Shown: positions 27,500 to 36,456 of the stretch, piece by piece
How positions within the stretch are numbered: the first letter of the stretch is position 1
How the letters are laid out: every line of letters begins with the position of its first letter
From: Flavobacteriales bacterium
Lineage (GTDB): Bacteria > Bacteroidota > Bacteroidia > Flavobacteriales_D > Sanyastnellaceae
Length of the DNA: 64,000 bases
Reading direction: 5' to 3'
NCBI GenBank assembly: GCA_016722445.1
Contig: JADKIZ010000002.1
Coordinates: 124,001 to 188,000, forward strand
The notes under the pieces: model-generated
The model's input: only the letters and a program-made list of their open reading frames with translations
Told to the model about the DNA's origin: nothing
Database searches by the model: none
Made by a program: the position numbers and the translations under genes

Positions 27500-28645
27500 T
27501 CAGTCTCTGAAAAACCACAACATATACCTCGGTATCAAATGCACATCCGCATAGTAGAAATGGATGATATCCTCATAACAATATCCCAATTGTGCCATGC
27601 GCATCGCGCCCTCCTGACACAATCCTACTCCATGCCCGAAACCACGCCCCATAAAGCGTATATGCTCACCAGTATTTTCTGTTCGGAATAATGTAGACTT
27701 CAATTGAAGATCTTCACGCATCACCCGACTTGGAATGCGCAATGAACTATCTGCCAAAAAATATTGTCGACCGGAAAGAGATAAATACGATTGAGAATCG
27801 GATTGTGCAATGGAATACTCCGATCTCTTACTACTCAAATAACTATTCCACCTTTCTTGTGTGATGGATTTTTCCCATCGGCTATGCGGCATTTCCAGAC
27901 AGAATGAATCAACCCTCGAAACACAATAGGACAAAGGTTTCGACCATACTTCTTCTGCATTCACCGTTTTTCCGCCACAATTGCTGTGAAAGGCCGCTGT
28001 AATTAAGTTGATCTCGGCATCTACAATGATGATGTCTCTTGTGGCACGTGCGGCCGAAAAAGCCATCGGCTCTGCATATGGCCGACCATGGTATACCTGA
28101 CAATGCGTGGCATCGCAGAGTTGATAACCTTCCGCCGCATGTCGCTGCAAATTGTTGAGTGCATATGTTCTTGAAATGACCGCCTGTACCTTGTAATATT
28201 CAATCTCGTGACCCTTGCCACTCTCCGCTTCAATCACCCCGGAAACATAATCTTCCAATTCGATGTTGTTGATCAATTGCAACCGGCCTTGATAAGCGAT
28301 TGCACGCAGTCCTGCAGAATAAAGTCTACCACTTTTTTTATACCCTGCTGGCTGAATCCGAAACGTAGAACCGGAAACAGGAACCAAGTCTATGCGGGTA
28401 TTTCCCTCCAAATTTTTTCCGTCGAAAAAAACATTGATCTTGCCAGATGACGCAGTGAGATCAAGTGTCTGTCCAGCCTTGATCACAAACATTTCTTCTT
28501 GATTGGCAGTCACGGAATAAGTTCCCGACTCTACAAAAATGGTCGCACGCAAATATTCTTTGCCGTAGTTAAGACCAACCAGAATTGGATCGGCACTCAC
28601 ACGCAAAAAAGCGAAGAACAATGAAACGATGAGAATGACACGCAT
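27500..28645 (-). CDS. SpoIID/LytB domain protein, exported
   Basis: 381 aa with a signal peptide (MRVILIVSLFFAFLRVSA). The SpoIID fold is seen in LEDYVSGVIEAESG, EYYKVQAVISRTYALNN, CDATHCQVYHG, AFHSNCGGKT and the ending GRGFGHGVGLCQEGAMRMA. Bacillus SpoIID cleaves glycan strands lacking stem peptides; Bacteroidota homologues are not sporulation proteins and probably act on peptidoglycan or amidated substrates. The lpxB gene lies just upstream on the same strand (29 bp), an arrangement common in the phylum. Confidence 0.85.
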   Translation of the reverse strand: MRVILIVSLFFAFLRVSADPILVGLNYGKEYLRATIFVESGTYSVTANQEEMFVIKAGQTLDLTASSGKINVFFDGKNLEGNTRIDLVPVSGSTFRIQPAGYKKSGRLYSAGLRAIAYQGRLQLINNIELEDYVSGVIEAESGKGHEIEYYKVQAVISRTYALNNLQRHAAEGYQLCDATHCQVYHGRPYAEPMAFSAARATRDIIIVDAEINLITAAFHSNCGGKTVNAEEVWSKPLSYCVSRVDSFCLEMPHSRWEKSITQERWNSYLSSKRSEYSIAQSDSQSYLSLSGRQYFLADSSLRIPSRVMREDLQLKSTLFRTENTGEHIRFMGRGFGHGVGLCQEGAMRMAQLGYCYEDIIHFYYADVHLIPRYMLWFFRD

Positions 28646-28674
28646 GCAGGTGAACGAAATTACCGTTCAACATT

Positions 28675-29799
28675 TCAATCCGCAGACGATCCCGATAGAA
28701 TTTTCAACATGGCGGTGGCAGTTCGTTCTGATGCCCCAGAACCACCAAGCCTTTCATGAAGACGGCTATAGTCCATCGTCATCTTCGACCTTCTGTCGGC
28801 ATCGTACAGCAAAGCATCCAGCTCTTGCCGAACACGCCTTTCATTCATTTCATCCTGTATCAATTCACACACCGCTTCCTCGTCGAGGATGAGATTCACC
28901 AATGAAATGTATTTGATCTTCACCAAACGTTTCGCAATGTGATAGGATATGGAATTGCCCTTGTAACAAACCACCTGAGGCAATTGAAACAAGCCAGCCT
29001 CAAGTGTTGCAGTGCCACTCGTGACGAGCCCGGCACTGGCATATTGAAGCAAATCGTATGTTTTTCCGAAAAGAATGGGGGTGTCTTTCAATTGCTCGAA
29101 GGACCGATAGAATGAAATGTCCTGGCCTGGCGCACCTGCCACCACAAACTGGTATTCTGGATAATGTGACTGCACCGAAAGCATCACCGGTAACATCGCA
29201 GTGATTTCCTGTTTTCTGCTTCCCGGTAAAAGGGCGATCAATGGTTTGTCTGAGAGGGCATTTTCTCTCCTAAATACATCCGGATGCGATTCACGTTTGG
29301 TGATGACATCCAACAATGGATGTCCAACAAACGACACATCCATACCATGTTTAGCATAAAAGTCTTTTTCGAAAGGAAGTACCACAAACATCCGGCTGAC
29401 ATCTCTCTTGATTTTGTGAACTCTTCCTTCTTTCCATGCCCATATCTGTGGAGAGATATAATAAAACACGCGAATTCCCTTCTTCTTAGCCCATTCTGCA
29501 ATGCGCATATTGAACCCGGGATAGTCGATCAAAATCAATGCATCCGGTTGAAAGGCTTCAATGTCTTTTTTGCAAAAAGATATGTTTCGCAAAATGGTGC
29601 GCAGATTCATGATCACTTCCGCAAAACCCATGAATGCCAGATCACGGTAGTGTTTTACCAGCTTGGCTCCTGCACCTTCCATCATATCACCGCCCCAACA
29701 ACGTATATCCAAATCCGGATTTTGTTGTCGTAACGCTTTGATCAAATTTGATCCATGTAGATCACCTGATGCTTCTCCTGCAATGATGTAAAGTTTCAA
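28675..29799 (-). CDS. lpxB: Lipid-A-disaccharide synthase
   Basis: 374-aa GT19 enzyme condensing UDP-2,3-diacylglucosamine with lipid X. The opening MKLYIIAGEASGDLHGSNL, then ILIDYPGFNMRIA, YYISPQIWAWKEGR, LLPGSRKQEI and GTATLEAGLFQLPQVVCYK are family hallmarks. It shows that the organism makes lipid A. Full length, no defect seen. Confidence 0.92.
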   Translation of the reverse strand: MKLYIIAGEASGDLHGSNLIKALRQQNPDLDIRCWGGDMMEGAGAKLVKHYRDLAFMGFAEVIMNLRTILRNISFCKKDIEAFQPDALILIDYPGFNMRIAEWAKKKGIRVFYYISPQIWAWKEGRVHKIKRDVSRMFVVLPFEKDFYAKHGMDVSFVGHPLLDVITKRESHPDVFRRENALSDKPLIALLPGSRKQEITAMLPVMLSVQSHYPEYQFVVAGAPGQDISFYRSFEQLKDTPILFGKTYDLLQYASAGLVTSGTATLEAGLFQLPQVVCYKGNSISYHIAKRLVKIKYISLVNLILDEEAVCELIQDEMNERRVRQELDALLYDADRRSKMTMDYSRLHERLGGSGASERTATAMLKILSGSSAD

Positions 29800-29868
29800 T
29801 CCAGATTAATTTTAAGTTGGCGAAGTTAAGCGTACATCAATGACACATTCACGAGGTCGACTTTCATC

Positions 29869-30432
29869 TTAAAATCCAATCAGTCCTCCAATACGAAATA
29901 CAGGTGTACTATATGGTGAATAAGGATCGCCAATCAGATCAAACAATACCATTACACCAAATCCATTTTCCTGATAACCCGCACCTACCAACCACACCGG
30001 AACATCCACCTTCAATGATTGACCCGATGAATTTTTATAATTCACATTCAAATATTCCAATTCCGTATGGGCGAAAAATTGCTCGAATGGATAGACCCGC
30101 AACCATGTACTCGCTCCATAGACATTCTGACTATACCCCTGCGACGAGGCATACAAATAATTCAATCCAATACCCGGCACCAACCAGTCTTTTACACGAT
30201 AACCAACCATTGGATTCAATTGCACAAATGTGACATTACCCAGATAGCCTCCAATATTACCTCCATAGACCAACCGATCTTTGAAAGGCTCCTTCTTGGG
30301 CTTCGGTTTCGTTTGTGATGGAGCAGTGGCGTAGTCTTCGTCTGTCTTTTGGGAAAAACCCCAGACAGGAAGAAGCAAAAACAACACAGAAACCACGAAT
30401 GCAATTTTCTTTTGAACGAATGGAGAATTCAT
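29869..30432 (-). CDS. Exported beta-rich protein of unknown function
   Basis: 187 aa with a signal peptide (VVSVLFLLLPVWGFSQ), a Lys/Pro-rich linker at residues 40-50, then alternating aromatic and glycine strands (GGNIGGYLGNVTFVQLNPMVGYRV) ending in GGLIGF. The pattern suggests a small outer-membrane beta-barrel. The family is not recognised. It lies between lpxB and the divergent paaI. Confidence 0.6.
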   Translation of the reverse strand: MNSPFVQKKIAFVVSVLFLLLPVWGFSQKTDEDYATAPSQTKPKPKKEPFKDRLVYGGNIGGYLGNVTFVQLNPMVGYRVKDWLVPGIGLNYLYASSQGYSQNVYGASTWLRVYPFEQFFAHTELEYLNVNYKNSSGQSLKVDVPVWLVGAGYQENGFGVMVLFDLIGDPYSPYSTPVFRIGGLIGF

Positions 30433-30555
30433 CTGATATACTCACCTTGAATTGAGATCCCAAATTTAACCCAGAATAAGTGTAAGGTTGAACCGGAAAG
30501 AGGCCAACATATAACTTCTCTTGACTATGGTTGAATGACCAACTCCTTTTCTCGC

Positions 30556-30586
30556 TTTGATTGTTCGCCACAACGCAGCATCTTTG
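30556..30586 (+). promoter_or_regulatory. Bacteroidota-type promoter of paaI
   Basis: TTTG at 30556-30559, 19 bases, then CATCTTTG at 30579-30586 (consensus TAnnTTTG). The ATG is 15 bases beyond. The same CATCTTTG octamer precedes the paaE/pcaF-like thiolase gene at 20459-20466, though with a poorer -33 element. Confidence 0.5.
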
Positions 30587-30601
30587 ACCAAAATATCGCG
30601 C

Positions 30602-31033
30602 ATGGACATGGATGAAAAAATTATCAAAGCATCGAAAATCGTTGACAAAATGTACGACAACGACCCCATGTCGCAATGGTTGGGAATCCGCAGACTGCAA
30701 GATGGTCCGGGCTTTTCGGTGTTGTCCATGACGGTCAGAAAAGAAATGCTCAATGGTTTTTCCATCGCACACGGAGGTATTGCTTACTGTCTTGCCGACA
30801 GTGCCCTCGCATTTGCGAGCAATGGTCACGGCACTCAAAGTGTCTCGATTGAAACTTCCATTTCACACGTTGCACCGGTAAAAGAAGGCGATGTACTCAC
30901 CACCGAGGTGGAAGAAAAAAACCTGTCAAACAGAACCGGACTGTACTATATCACAGTAAAAAATCAGGACGATAAAGTGGTAGCCTATTTCAAAGGAACG
31001 GTTTATCGCACAGGAAAAGAATGGGAGATTTGA
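30602..31033 (+). CDS. paaI: PaaI-type hotdog thioesterase
   Basis: 143 aa from ATG at 30602 (MDMDEKIIKASKIVDKM). The hotdog signature GFSIAHGGIAYCLADSALAFASNG, with the catalytic-region HGG and D, is that of the phenylacetate-pathway thioesterase PaaI, which hydrolyses dead-end (hydroxy)phenylacetyl-CoA. It is 8 kb from the thiolase-paaY pair, so the pathway genes are dispersed. Its stop abuts the stop of the convergent kinase gene. Confidence 0.8.
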   Translation: MDMDEKIIKASKIVDKMYDNDPMSQWLGIRRLQDGPGFSVLSMTVRKEMLNGFSIAHGGIAYCLADSALAFASNGHGTQSVSIETSISHVAPVKEGDVLTTEVEEKNLSNRTGLYYITVKNQDDKVVAYFKGTVYRTGKEWEI

Positions 31034-31927
31034 TCACCTCATCCACAACGCTTGTTTGATCAAACTGATTTTGGCTGGTCCGTATCCGATCCACTCACCG
31101 TCCGACTCCATCGCATTGGTTGAATGAATGACGATGTCATTTGAAACGTCATACTTCACCTCTGGATGATGAATCACTTTGCACGATTTTAATTTTCCCA
31201 ATTGCTTTAAATAATCGAACAATGAAACATCACCGATGATGGTGAGATTCAATTTGCCATCATCAACCAATGCCGTTGGAGCAATGCCCAAACCACTGCC
31301 GAAGTACTTGCCATTGGCCACAACAAAGGCCATGGTTTTGTCGCGATGGTTTGCGTTTTCATTCCAACTGACTTCAATTACTTTCTTTTTAAAAGTGAAA
31401 AATGCTTTGATGATCCCTAAACCAAACTTGATACCTCCTGACCAATGTGGAGGCAATTCATTCACATGTTTCACCACTTCCGGACCGAGGCCAATGCTCA
31501 TTTCATTGAGAAAGTAAATGGTCTGATGATCTGCAAACGCAATACTCCCGACATCCACTTGTTGTGTTTGGTTTGCGTACACACGCGCCATCACATGCGC
31601 TACATCATCTTTCCATAAATAATTGCGGGCGAAATCATTTCCTGAACCACATGGCCAGGGTACCATCACCGGAGGAATAAGATCATTCGATAGTTCGATC
31701 CGTGCTTGCATCCATCCATTCAGACATTCATGAAATAATCCGTCACCTCCAATGGGAACAATGACATCGACCTCAGGAAAACATTGACGAGCGAGTGTTG
31801 TGCCGTGTGAACTGTGTGTCGTTTCAAAGTATGTGGCAGTATCTCCCGATCGAAGATATGGTTCAATGGATTTCTCGACGGCGGATTTCTTTTTCTTCCG
31901 ACCGTGTATGATGAATGCGATGCGCAT
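31034..31927 (-). CDS. Diacylglycerol/lipid kinase family protein (DagK/YegS)
   Basis: 297 aa with the NAD-kinase-like fold. GGDGLFHE (residues 60-67) is the nucleotide-binding loop and PCGSGNDFAR the second conserved motif; a beta-sandwich C-terminal domain follows (KYFGSGLGIAPTALVDDGKL). The substrate is probably diacylglycerol or a related lipid. Upstream of its start sits a heptamer A array. Confidence 0.85.
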   Translation of the reverse strand: MRIAFIIHGRKKKKSAVEKSIEPYLRSGDTATYFETTHSSHGTTLARQCFPEVDVIVPIGGDGLFHECLNGWMQARIELSNDLIPPVMVPWPCGSGNDFARNYLWKDDVAHVMARVYANQTQQVDVGSIAFADHQTIYFLNEMSIGLGPEVVKHVNELPPHWSGGIKFGLGIIKAFFTFKKKVIEVSWNENANHRDKTMAFVVANGKYFGSGLGIAPTALVDDGKLNLTIIGDVSLFDYLKQLGKLKSCKVIHHPEVKYDVSNDIVIHSTNAMESDGEWIGYGPAKISLIKQALWMR

Positions 31928-31944
31928 GCCGAAAAATACACTAT

Positions 31945-31979
31945 TTGAATTATGAAGTATGAATTATGAAGTATGAATT
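31945..31979 (+). repeat. Heptamer array A upstream of the lipid kinase gene
   Basis: TGAATTATGAAGTATGAATT-type units, five in a row, preceded by ACACTATT, the same context (ACACTGTT) that precedes the arrays at 39066 and 39308. Confidence 0.8.
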
Positions 31980-32061
31980 TTGGAGGAGGTAAGGTGGGGG
32001 TGGATGAGGGAGGGGGGAGTTCAGTGGAGAGGTTGATGGAGTTTAAAGGCCAAACCTTTGC

Positions 32062-32402
32062 GCCTGCGGCGAGGGACGGCTTCGCCGTAGTGGGTTCAAC
32101 ACAGGGGACGCAGTGGTCTCACAGAGGAAACAGTTTTTTGAAGCTACTTGTAGCGAAGTGTTTTGATTGCACCAATTTACATTTCAATCCAACCACATAT
32201 TGGCGCAACATTGAACTTTGAACATTGAACTTCATTCGCCTGCGGCGTTGAACGGCTTCGCCGTAGTGGGTTCAACACTGCGGACGCAGTGGTCTCACCG
32301 AGGACACAGTTTTTTGAAGCTTCGAATTAGCGAGGTGATTTGATTGCTCCAAATCAAATTTGCATTCAAACAAATATTGGCGCAACCTTGAACTTTGAAC
32401 AT
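32062..32402 (-). repeat. Composite repeat module, two copies in inverse orientation
   Basis: Reverse-strand relatives of the 27119-27420 pair: GCCTGCGGCG.GG/AACGGCTTCGCC, GTAGTGGGTTCAACAC, GGACGCAGTGGTCTCAC, ACAGTTTTTTGAAGC and then TTGAACTTTGAAC heptamers (32208-32232 and 32386-32402). The 27.1 and 32.1 kb pairs therefore bracket the SpoIID-lpxB-paaI-kinase block in inverted orientation. No gene is supported in this stretch. Confidence 0.78.
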
Positions 32403-32425
32403 CTTAAATTGAAACGACAACCCAA

Positions 32426-34081
32426 TCACTTCCCCTTCACAATCTTCTTACTATAACTCTTGCCGTTCTGCATGATCTGGAGGTAGTATGTGCCATTGGG
32501 TTCGTCGGAGATATCTATGGTCTTGTTGTAATTGCCATCGAAACCAGAACGCTCTTCGAGATACACCATTTCACCTGTGCCGTTGTACAAAACAACTTTG
32601 ATCGGTTGTTTTTCGGTGGTCACGAAGTTGAGATTCAAAATGCCATCATTCGGATTGGGATAAAATGATATCTGTTCGAGTGCTAAGTCATTTTGTGTTC
32701 GCAGTTTTGGTTCTGCATTTTTATTGACCTCTGCAGCTTCTTCTGGGCTGATCTCTGCAATGCGTATCTGTACAATGATGATCTCCCTATCTTCTTGCAT
32801 GCGTTCCAACTCATCTTGAATCTTGCCGCGCTCATCATCGATGATCTCTTGCTGACGATCGAGTTCGAGCAACAACTCCTGCATACGCTGTTCGATGTCT
32901 TCTGCGTCCATATCGAATTCGTAATCGTAGAAATAATTTCCACCTTCATCTTGTCCTTTGAAATCATGGAAGATTCGGAAATCTTCAAAACCACTCACAC
33001 TGCGTTTGCCTATTTGACCGGTGATTTCCTTTTCACGTCCGTCGCGAAGAACTTTCACCACTATTTCTGATTCTGGTTGTAGTGTCGAAACCACTTCTGC
33101 CAATTGATCAAAACTATTCAATGAAATTCCATTGATGGAAAGAATGACATCACCACTTTGCAATCCCATTTTTTCAGCGGAGGTCTCAGGTTCTACATCC
33201 ACCTTCACACCAGATTCTGTTTGTTCTTCGGAAGGAGTAACACCAAGGAATGCGGTTTCTTTCACCACCATTCCATCACCACCCCAACTGAAGGGCTGGC
33301 ATATTTTCATACTGTCATCCGGGAAAATGCAACCTGCAGGACCTTGCGGACAAAATATGGTGATCGAATCAGGTCCAAATCTGAATTGATATTCCTTCAT
33401 GTTTCCACCATTCCAATCTGGTGCATTGGGAGCATCCGGTCCTGGAAACTCCATCATTTTTTCACCCAATTCTGCTTTTAGTTTTTTCTTTTTGCCATCA
33501 CGTGAAATATCCAATTTCACTTCATCACCAATTTGATGGTCTTGCACTTTTCCGATGATATCGGAAATGGAATTGACATCCTCACCATCCAGTTTCAGGA
33601 TGATATCACCGGCAAGAAGTCCGGCTTTTTCTGCGGCGGTTCCTTCGATGACTTCGGTCACCACTACCCCTTCGGAAGTTTTTTCATCGCCAGTCCTTTC
33701 TTCTTTGAGCATTACACCCAAAAATGGACGAGGTTCCATGGGAGGTGCCGGGGCAAATTCAGGCAGTGCAGGCATATCAAGGACACGAGGATCGAAGAAA
33801 AGCTCGATGTTGTCGATCTGGTCTTCGCCATCTTGCTTGTCAATTCTGATTTCGATCTGCTGACCTTCTTTCAGTTCCCCGAGGTCATCCAAGACACCCA
33901 TTTCACGAAGAATTTCCTGGATGCTCTGATCACCATCGATCACTACTTCGCGGGTCTCTTCCGACTTAACGCCGTTCTGATTGCGCTTGATGTGAATTTG
34001 AGCTTTGTTCTGTGCGGCGAGATCCGTGAAAATCATGGACATCAATACCGCAAGTAGCATGGAATAAGAAACTTTTTTCAT
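32426..34081 (-). CDS. PDZ-domain protein with type IX secretion sorting domain
   Basis: 551 aa with signal peptide MKKVSYSMLLAVLMSMIF. Two PDZ domains (about residues 120-205, with RPFLGVML and GLLAGDIILKLDGEDV; and 280-360, with FLGVTPSEE and GLQSGDVILSINGISL) are followed by a Glu/Gln-rich coiled coil (about 395-450) and a C-terminal Por-secretion tail (SFYPNPNDGILNLNF ... GTYYLQIMQNGKSYSKKIVK). There is no protease domain, so it is a secreted scaffold or binding protein. Export through T9SS is inferred from the tail. Confidence 0.85.
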   Translation of the reverse strand: MKKVSYSMLLAVLMSMIFTDLAAQNKAQIHIKRNQNGVKSEETREVVIDGDQSIQEILREMGVLDDLGELKEGQQIEIRIDKQDGEDQIDNIELFFDPRVLDMPALPEFAPAPPMEPRPFLGVMLKEERTGDEKTSEGVVVTEVIEGTAAEKAGLLAGDIILKLDGEDVNSISDIIGKVQDHQIGDEVKLDISRDGKKKKLKAELGEKMMEFPGPDAPNAPDWNGGNMKEYQFRFGPDSITIFCPQGPAGCIFPDDSMKICQPFSWGGDGMVVKETAFLGVTPSEEQTESGVKVDVEPETSAEKMGLQSGDVILSINGISLNSFDQLAEVVSTLQPESEIVVKVLRDGREKEITGQIGKRSVSGFEDFRIFHDFKGQDEGGNYFYDYEFDMDAEDIEQRMQELLLELDRQQEIIDDERGKIQDELERMQEDREIIIVQIRIAEISPEEAAEVNKNAEPKLRTQNDLALEQISFYPNPNDGILNLNFVTTEKQPIKVVLYNGTGEMVYLEERSGFDGNYNKTIDISDEPNGTYYLQIMQNGKSYSKKIVKGK

Positions 34082-34325
34082 TGTCTTTTGATAAAGCCGG
34101 AAGCGAATGTAACACCGTCTTTTGCCAACCCGCTGTTAAACGATCTAAACGAGTGTTAATCCCTTTACTCGTGGGGACTGATCCGCATTTTTCATGGAGC
34201 GCCCTCTAAGGTCCCCGACACAAGATCGGTGCAATCCAGAAGAGGACAATAAAATCATGGTATAAGAAAAATCCCCGCAGTGTTTGCACACATGCGGGGA
34301 TTTTCGAATTTATTGCGATAAGAGA
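34082..34325. other. Intergenic region with terminator and upstream sequence of the PDZ gene
   Basis: Contains the strong terminator at 34268-34304. No gene seen. Confidence 0.5.
34268..34304 (-). terminator. Strong intrinsic terminator of the lipoprotein operon
   Basis: Perfect 12-bp stem AAAATCCCCGCA/TGCGGGGATTTT with a 13-base loop; on the minus strand it ends in TTTTTCTTAT. It lies 22 bases beyond the last gene of the operon. Confidence 0.9.
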
Positions 34326-34916
34326 TTATTTCCTTTCATTCGCCATTTTATCCATCTCTTTCTCGAAAGTTTCTTTGAACTTTTCGTAGTTGTAGTCGGC
34401 TTTGATCTTCTCGTTCTGTGATAGACCTGCGCTATAAGCATCTGCGATCTTCTGTCCGCTGAGCTCGATGGCTACGTAGCTTACGAATACTCCGTCTTCA
34501 CGTTGGGTCAGCTTTTCGCAAATCTCAACCGCTCCACGAAGCTCCTGATCTACGACTGTTCTCGCCATCTCCTGGAAAGTCTCAGTCACTTCTTCTTTGT
34601 TGTTAAACTCTGTTGAGTTCACGTAGTTGTCACCTACGATCTTCATGGTTGTGTTGATGGTTTTTGCAAGCTCTGCGTTGGCATTTGAACGTGCTTTCTT
34701 TTTCGCAGTCTCACGGTCCATACTCTCACCTGTTGCTGTCGCACGGAAGGCATCCTTCGTACTCATGTACTGGTCACCGGTGCAATATTCATTGATGAGA
34801 ACTTCACCTTTAGGTTTTGGAGCCTCAGCTGCTTTTTTCTTTTTCTTACCACATGCGGTACCGAATATAGTTATTACGGCTACCAAGGCAATCAGTGTAA
34901 AATGTCTGGTTTTCAT
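34326..34916 (-). CDS. LPP20-like lipoprotein
   Basis: 196 aa with lipobox GTAC (Cys22) followed by a poly-Lys stretch. The LPP20 fold is suggested by the ATATGESMDRETAKKKARSN helix and the strand EDGVFVSYVAIEL. Proteins of this family sit in the outer membrane and are often encoded with CsgG-like secretion lipoproteins, as here. It is the last gene of the operon before a strong terminator. Confidence 0.72.
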   Translation of the reverse strand: MKTRHFTLIALVAVITIFGTACGKKKKKAAEAPKPKGEVLINEYCTGDQYMSTKDAFRATATGESMDRETAKKKARSNANAELAKTINTTMKIVGDNYVNSTEFNNKEEVTETFQEMARTVVDQELRGAVEICEKLTQREDGVFVSYVAIELSGQKIADAYSAGLSQNEKIKADYNYEKFKETFEKEMDKMANERK

Positions 34917-35024
34917 ATCGCTTTGTTTTTGTTTTTTAATATTCTGTTCTTTTGATATTAGGGCTTTTTCTACAATCGTGCCAAAATCAATTTTCGACGC
35001 GAAAGGTAGGTCTAGCCTGGCTTT

Positions 35025-36455
35025 TTATTTCATGATCGCATCAATTATGCTGCGGGTAATCTGCTGCTCAATCTTCTCTTTCCCCTTTTTATAGGCTTCT
35101 ATACTCGCCGCATCGGCATTCAATTGCAATCCCTTGATCGCAGTGAGTGACTCCTGATAAACGATATCTCCGGTCTTCACATTTTTAACCCGGACATTCA
35201 TCTCCAAAAACGCCACTGTAAAGCCCTGACTACTTCCTCCTGCTGTTGTATTCGACTCGATGATCACATCGTAATCATGCTCCCCTGTAGTGGAGATCAC
35301 ACGCATGCCTTGTTTCACCAAATCAGAATTCAAGGTGGAAGCCAATATCCTTGTAGAGGATGTCTGTCCATATACTTTTTCTTCGCCAGTGATCATAAAC
35401 GATGGCATCAATACCTCTATCGGCAATTGTTTGCTTTCCGTTCTGATGTTTTTGATCAAACCAAGCTGTATGTTTTTATCGAGGTCTGCGGCCAATAATG
35501 ACTCCAATACGATCTTCAGATCAAGGGCATTCATCTTTTCTGTCGTACTCACATTGCTCACATTCACCATCACCTTGCCCTGGTCATCTGTTATGGATGT
35601 CTTTGGTTTCATATAAGCATTGCGGGCATAGGAGTAAGTAGTGGTGATTCCTCTCACACCGGCACCGTTGTAATACACCGATACCGGGATATCTGCACTG
35701 TACTTGTTTTCGGATGAAAGAACCACTTTGGTGGTGGCCGGTCTGATCGACAGACCCGTTCCTACCCGCTGCAATGAACTGTATATTTCGTTGTCGAGAT
35801 ACACCTTTCCGCTATCGGTTAAAAACTCATTCACCTCGGCCCAATATTCTTTCATACTGAACAAACCATGCATATAAAGGTCAAAGGCAGCCGGAATATT
35901 CCTTTCTTTCTCTGCCGAAAGTCCTTTCGTGTAGTAATCGTTTGCTGCACTCAGGGCTTTGTTTTTTTTCTGTTGTTTGGCACTCTGGTATGTCGCCTTG
36001 TTCAATCGGTAATACACCCAGTATTCTTTGCCGTTTTCCCAGATACCCGCCACTTCATAGTCTTCTATCTTTTCATCGGTGGTGGTAGATATGGTCGAAA
36101 TAAATTCTTCACTGAAGTTTTTATTCACCTCAAGCGAATTGAGAAATGTTTCGCCCTGCACCCGCACACTGATTTCAGAGGCGAGGTCATTCAATGCATT
36201 CTTCTTGGCGATGGTCTGATAATCCAAAGGCTGTGAAGTTTTGCTGCATGTGCCGATTCCGATATAATACGATCCGCTATGCGGCCTCTGCCCTACCCAC
36301 TCGGGTGCCTCTGCAGGCGCCGTAATTTCTTTATCTCCCTGCTGAATGTTTTTGGCATCACCGCAACCGCTAAATGACATCAGCGATACCAGCACTGCAA
36401 TTACAGCGGGCCATAGGACTCGTCCGTATTGAATATGTACAATGTCTGGTTTCAT
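35025..36455 (-). CDS. Large LPP20/CsgG-associated lipoprotein
   Basis: 476 aa; the N-terminal signal ends with lipobox SFSGC (Cys31). The first 150 residues resemble an LPP20 domain (PEWVGQRP, YYIGIGTCSKT, AKKNALNDLASEISV, EYWVYYRLNKA). The C-terminal half has a CsgG/FlgP-like fold (TRILASTLNSDLVKQGMRV...YDVIIES, VAFLEMNVRVKN). The stop of the upstream gene is one base before its ATG, so the genes are translationally linked. The role is probably an outer-membrane assembly or secretion accessory. Confidence 0.68.
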   Translation of the reverse strand: MKPDIVHIQYGRVLWPAVIAVLVSLMSFSGCGDAKNIQQGDKEITAPAEAPEWVGQRPHSGSYYIGIGTCSKTSQPLDYQTIAKKNALNDLASEISVRVQGETFLNSLEVNKNFSEEFISTISTTTDEKIEDYEVAGIWENGKEYWVYYRLNKATYQSAKQQKKNKALSAANDYYTKGLSAEKERNIPAAFDLYMHGLFSMKEYWAEVNEFLTDSGKVYLDNEIYSSLQRVGTGLSIRPATTKVVLSSENKYSADIPVSVYYNGAGVRGITTTYSYARNAYMKPKTSITDDQGKVMVNVSNVSTTEKMNALDLKIVLESLLAADLDKNIQLGLIKNIRTESKQLPIEVLMPSFMITGEEKVYGQTSSTRILASTLNSDLVKQGMRVISTTGEHDYDVIIESNTTAGGSSQGFTVAFLEMNVRVKNVKTGDIVYQESLTAIKGLQLNADAASIEAYKKGKEKIEQQITRSIIDAIMK

Positions 36456-36456
36456 A

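Noticed and set aside
27500..28645. Sporulation gene implied by the SpoIID domain
   Set aside because: SpoIID/LytB domains are widespread in non-sporulating Bacteroidota; an lpxB neighbour shows an outer-membrane organism.
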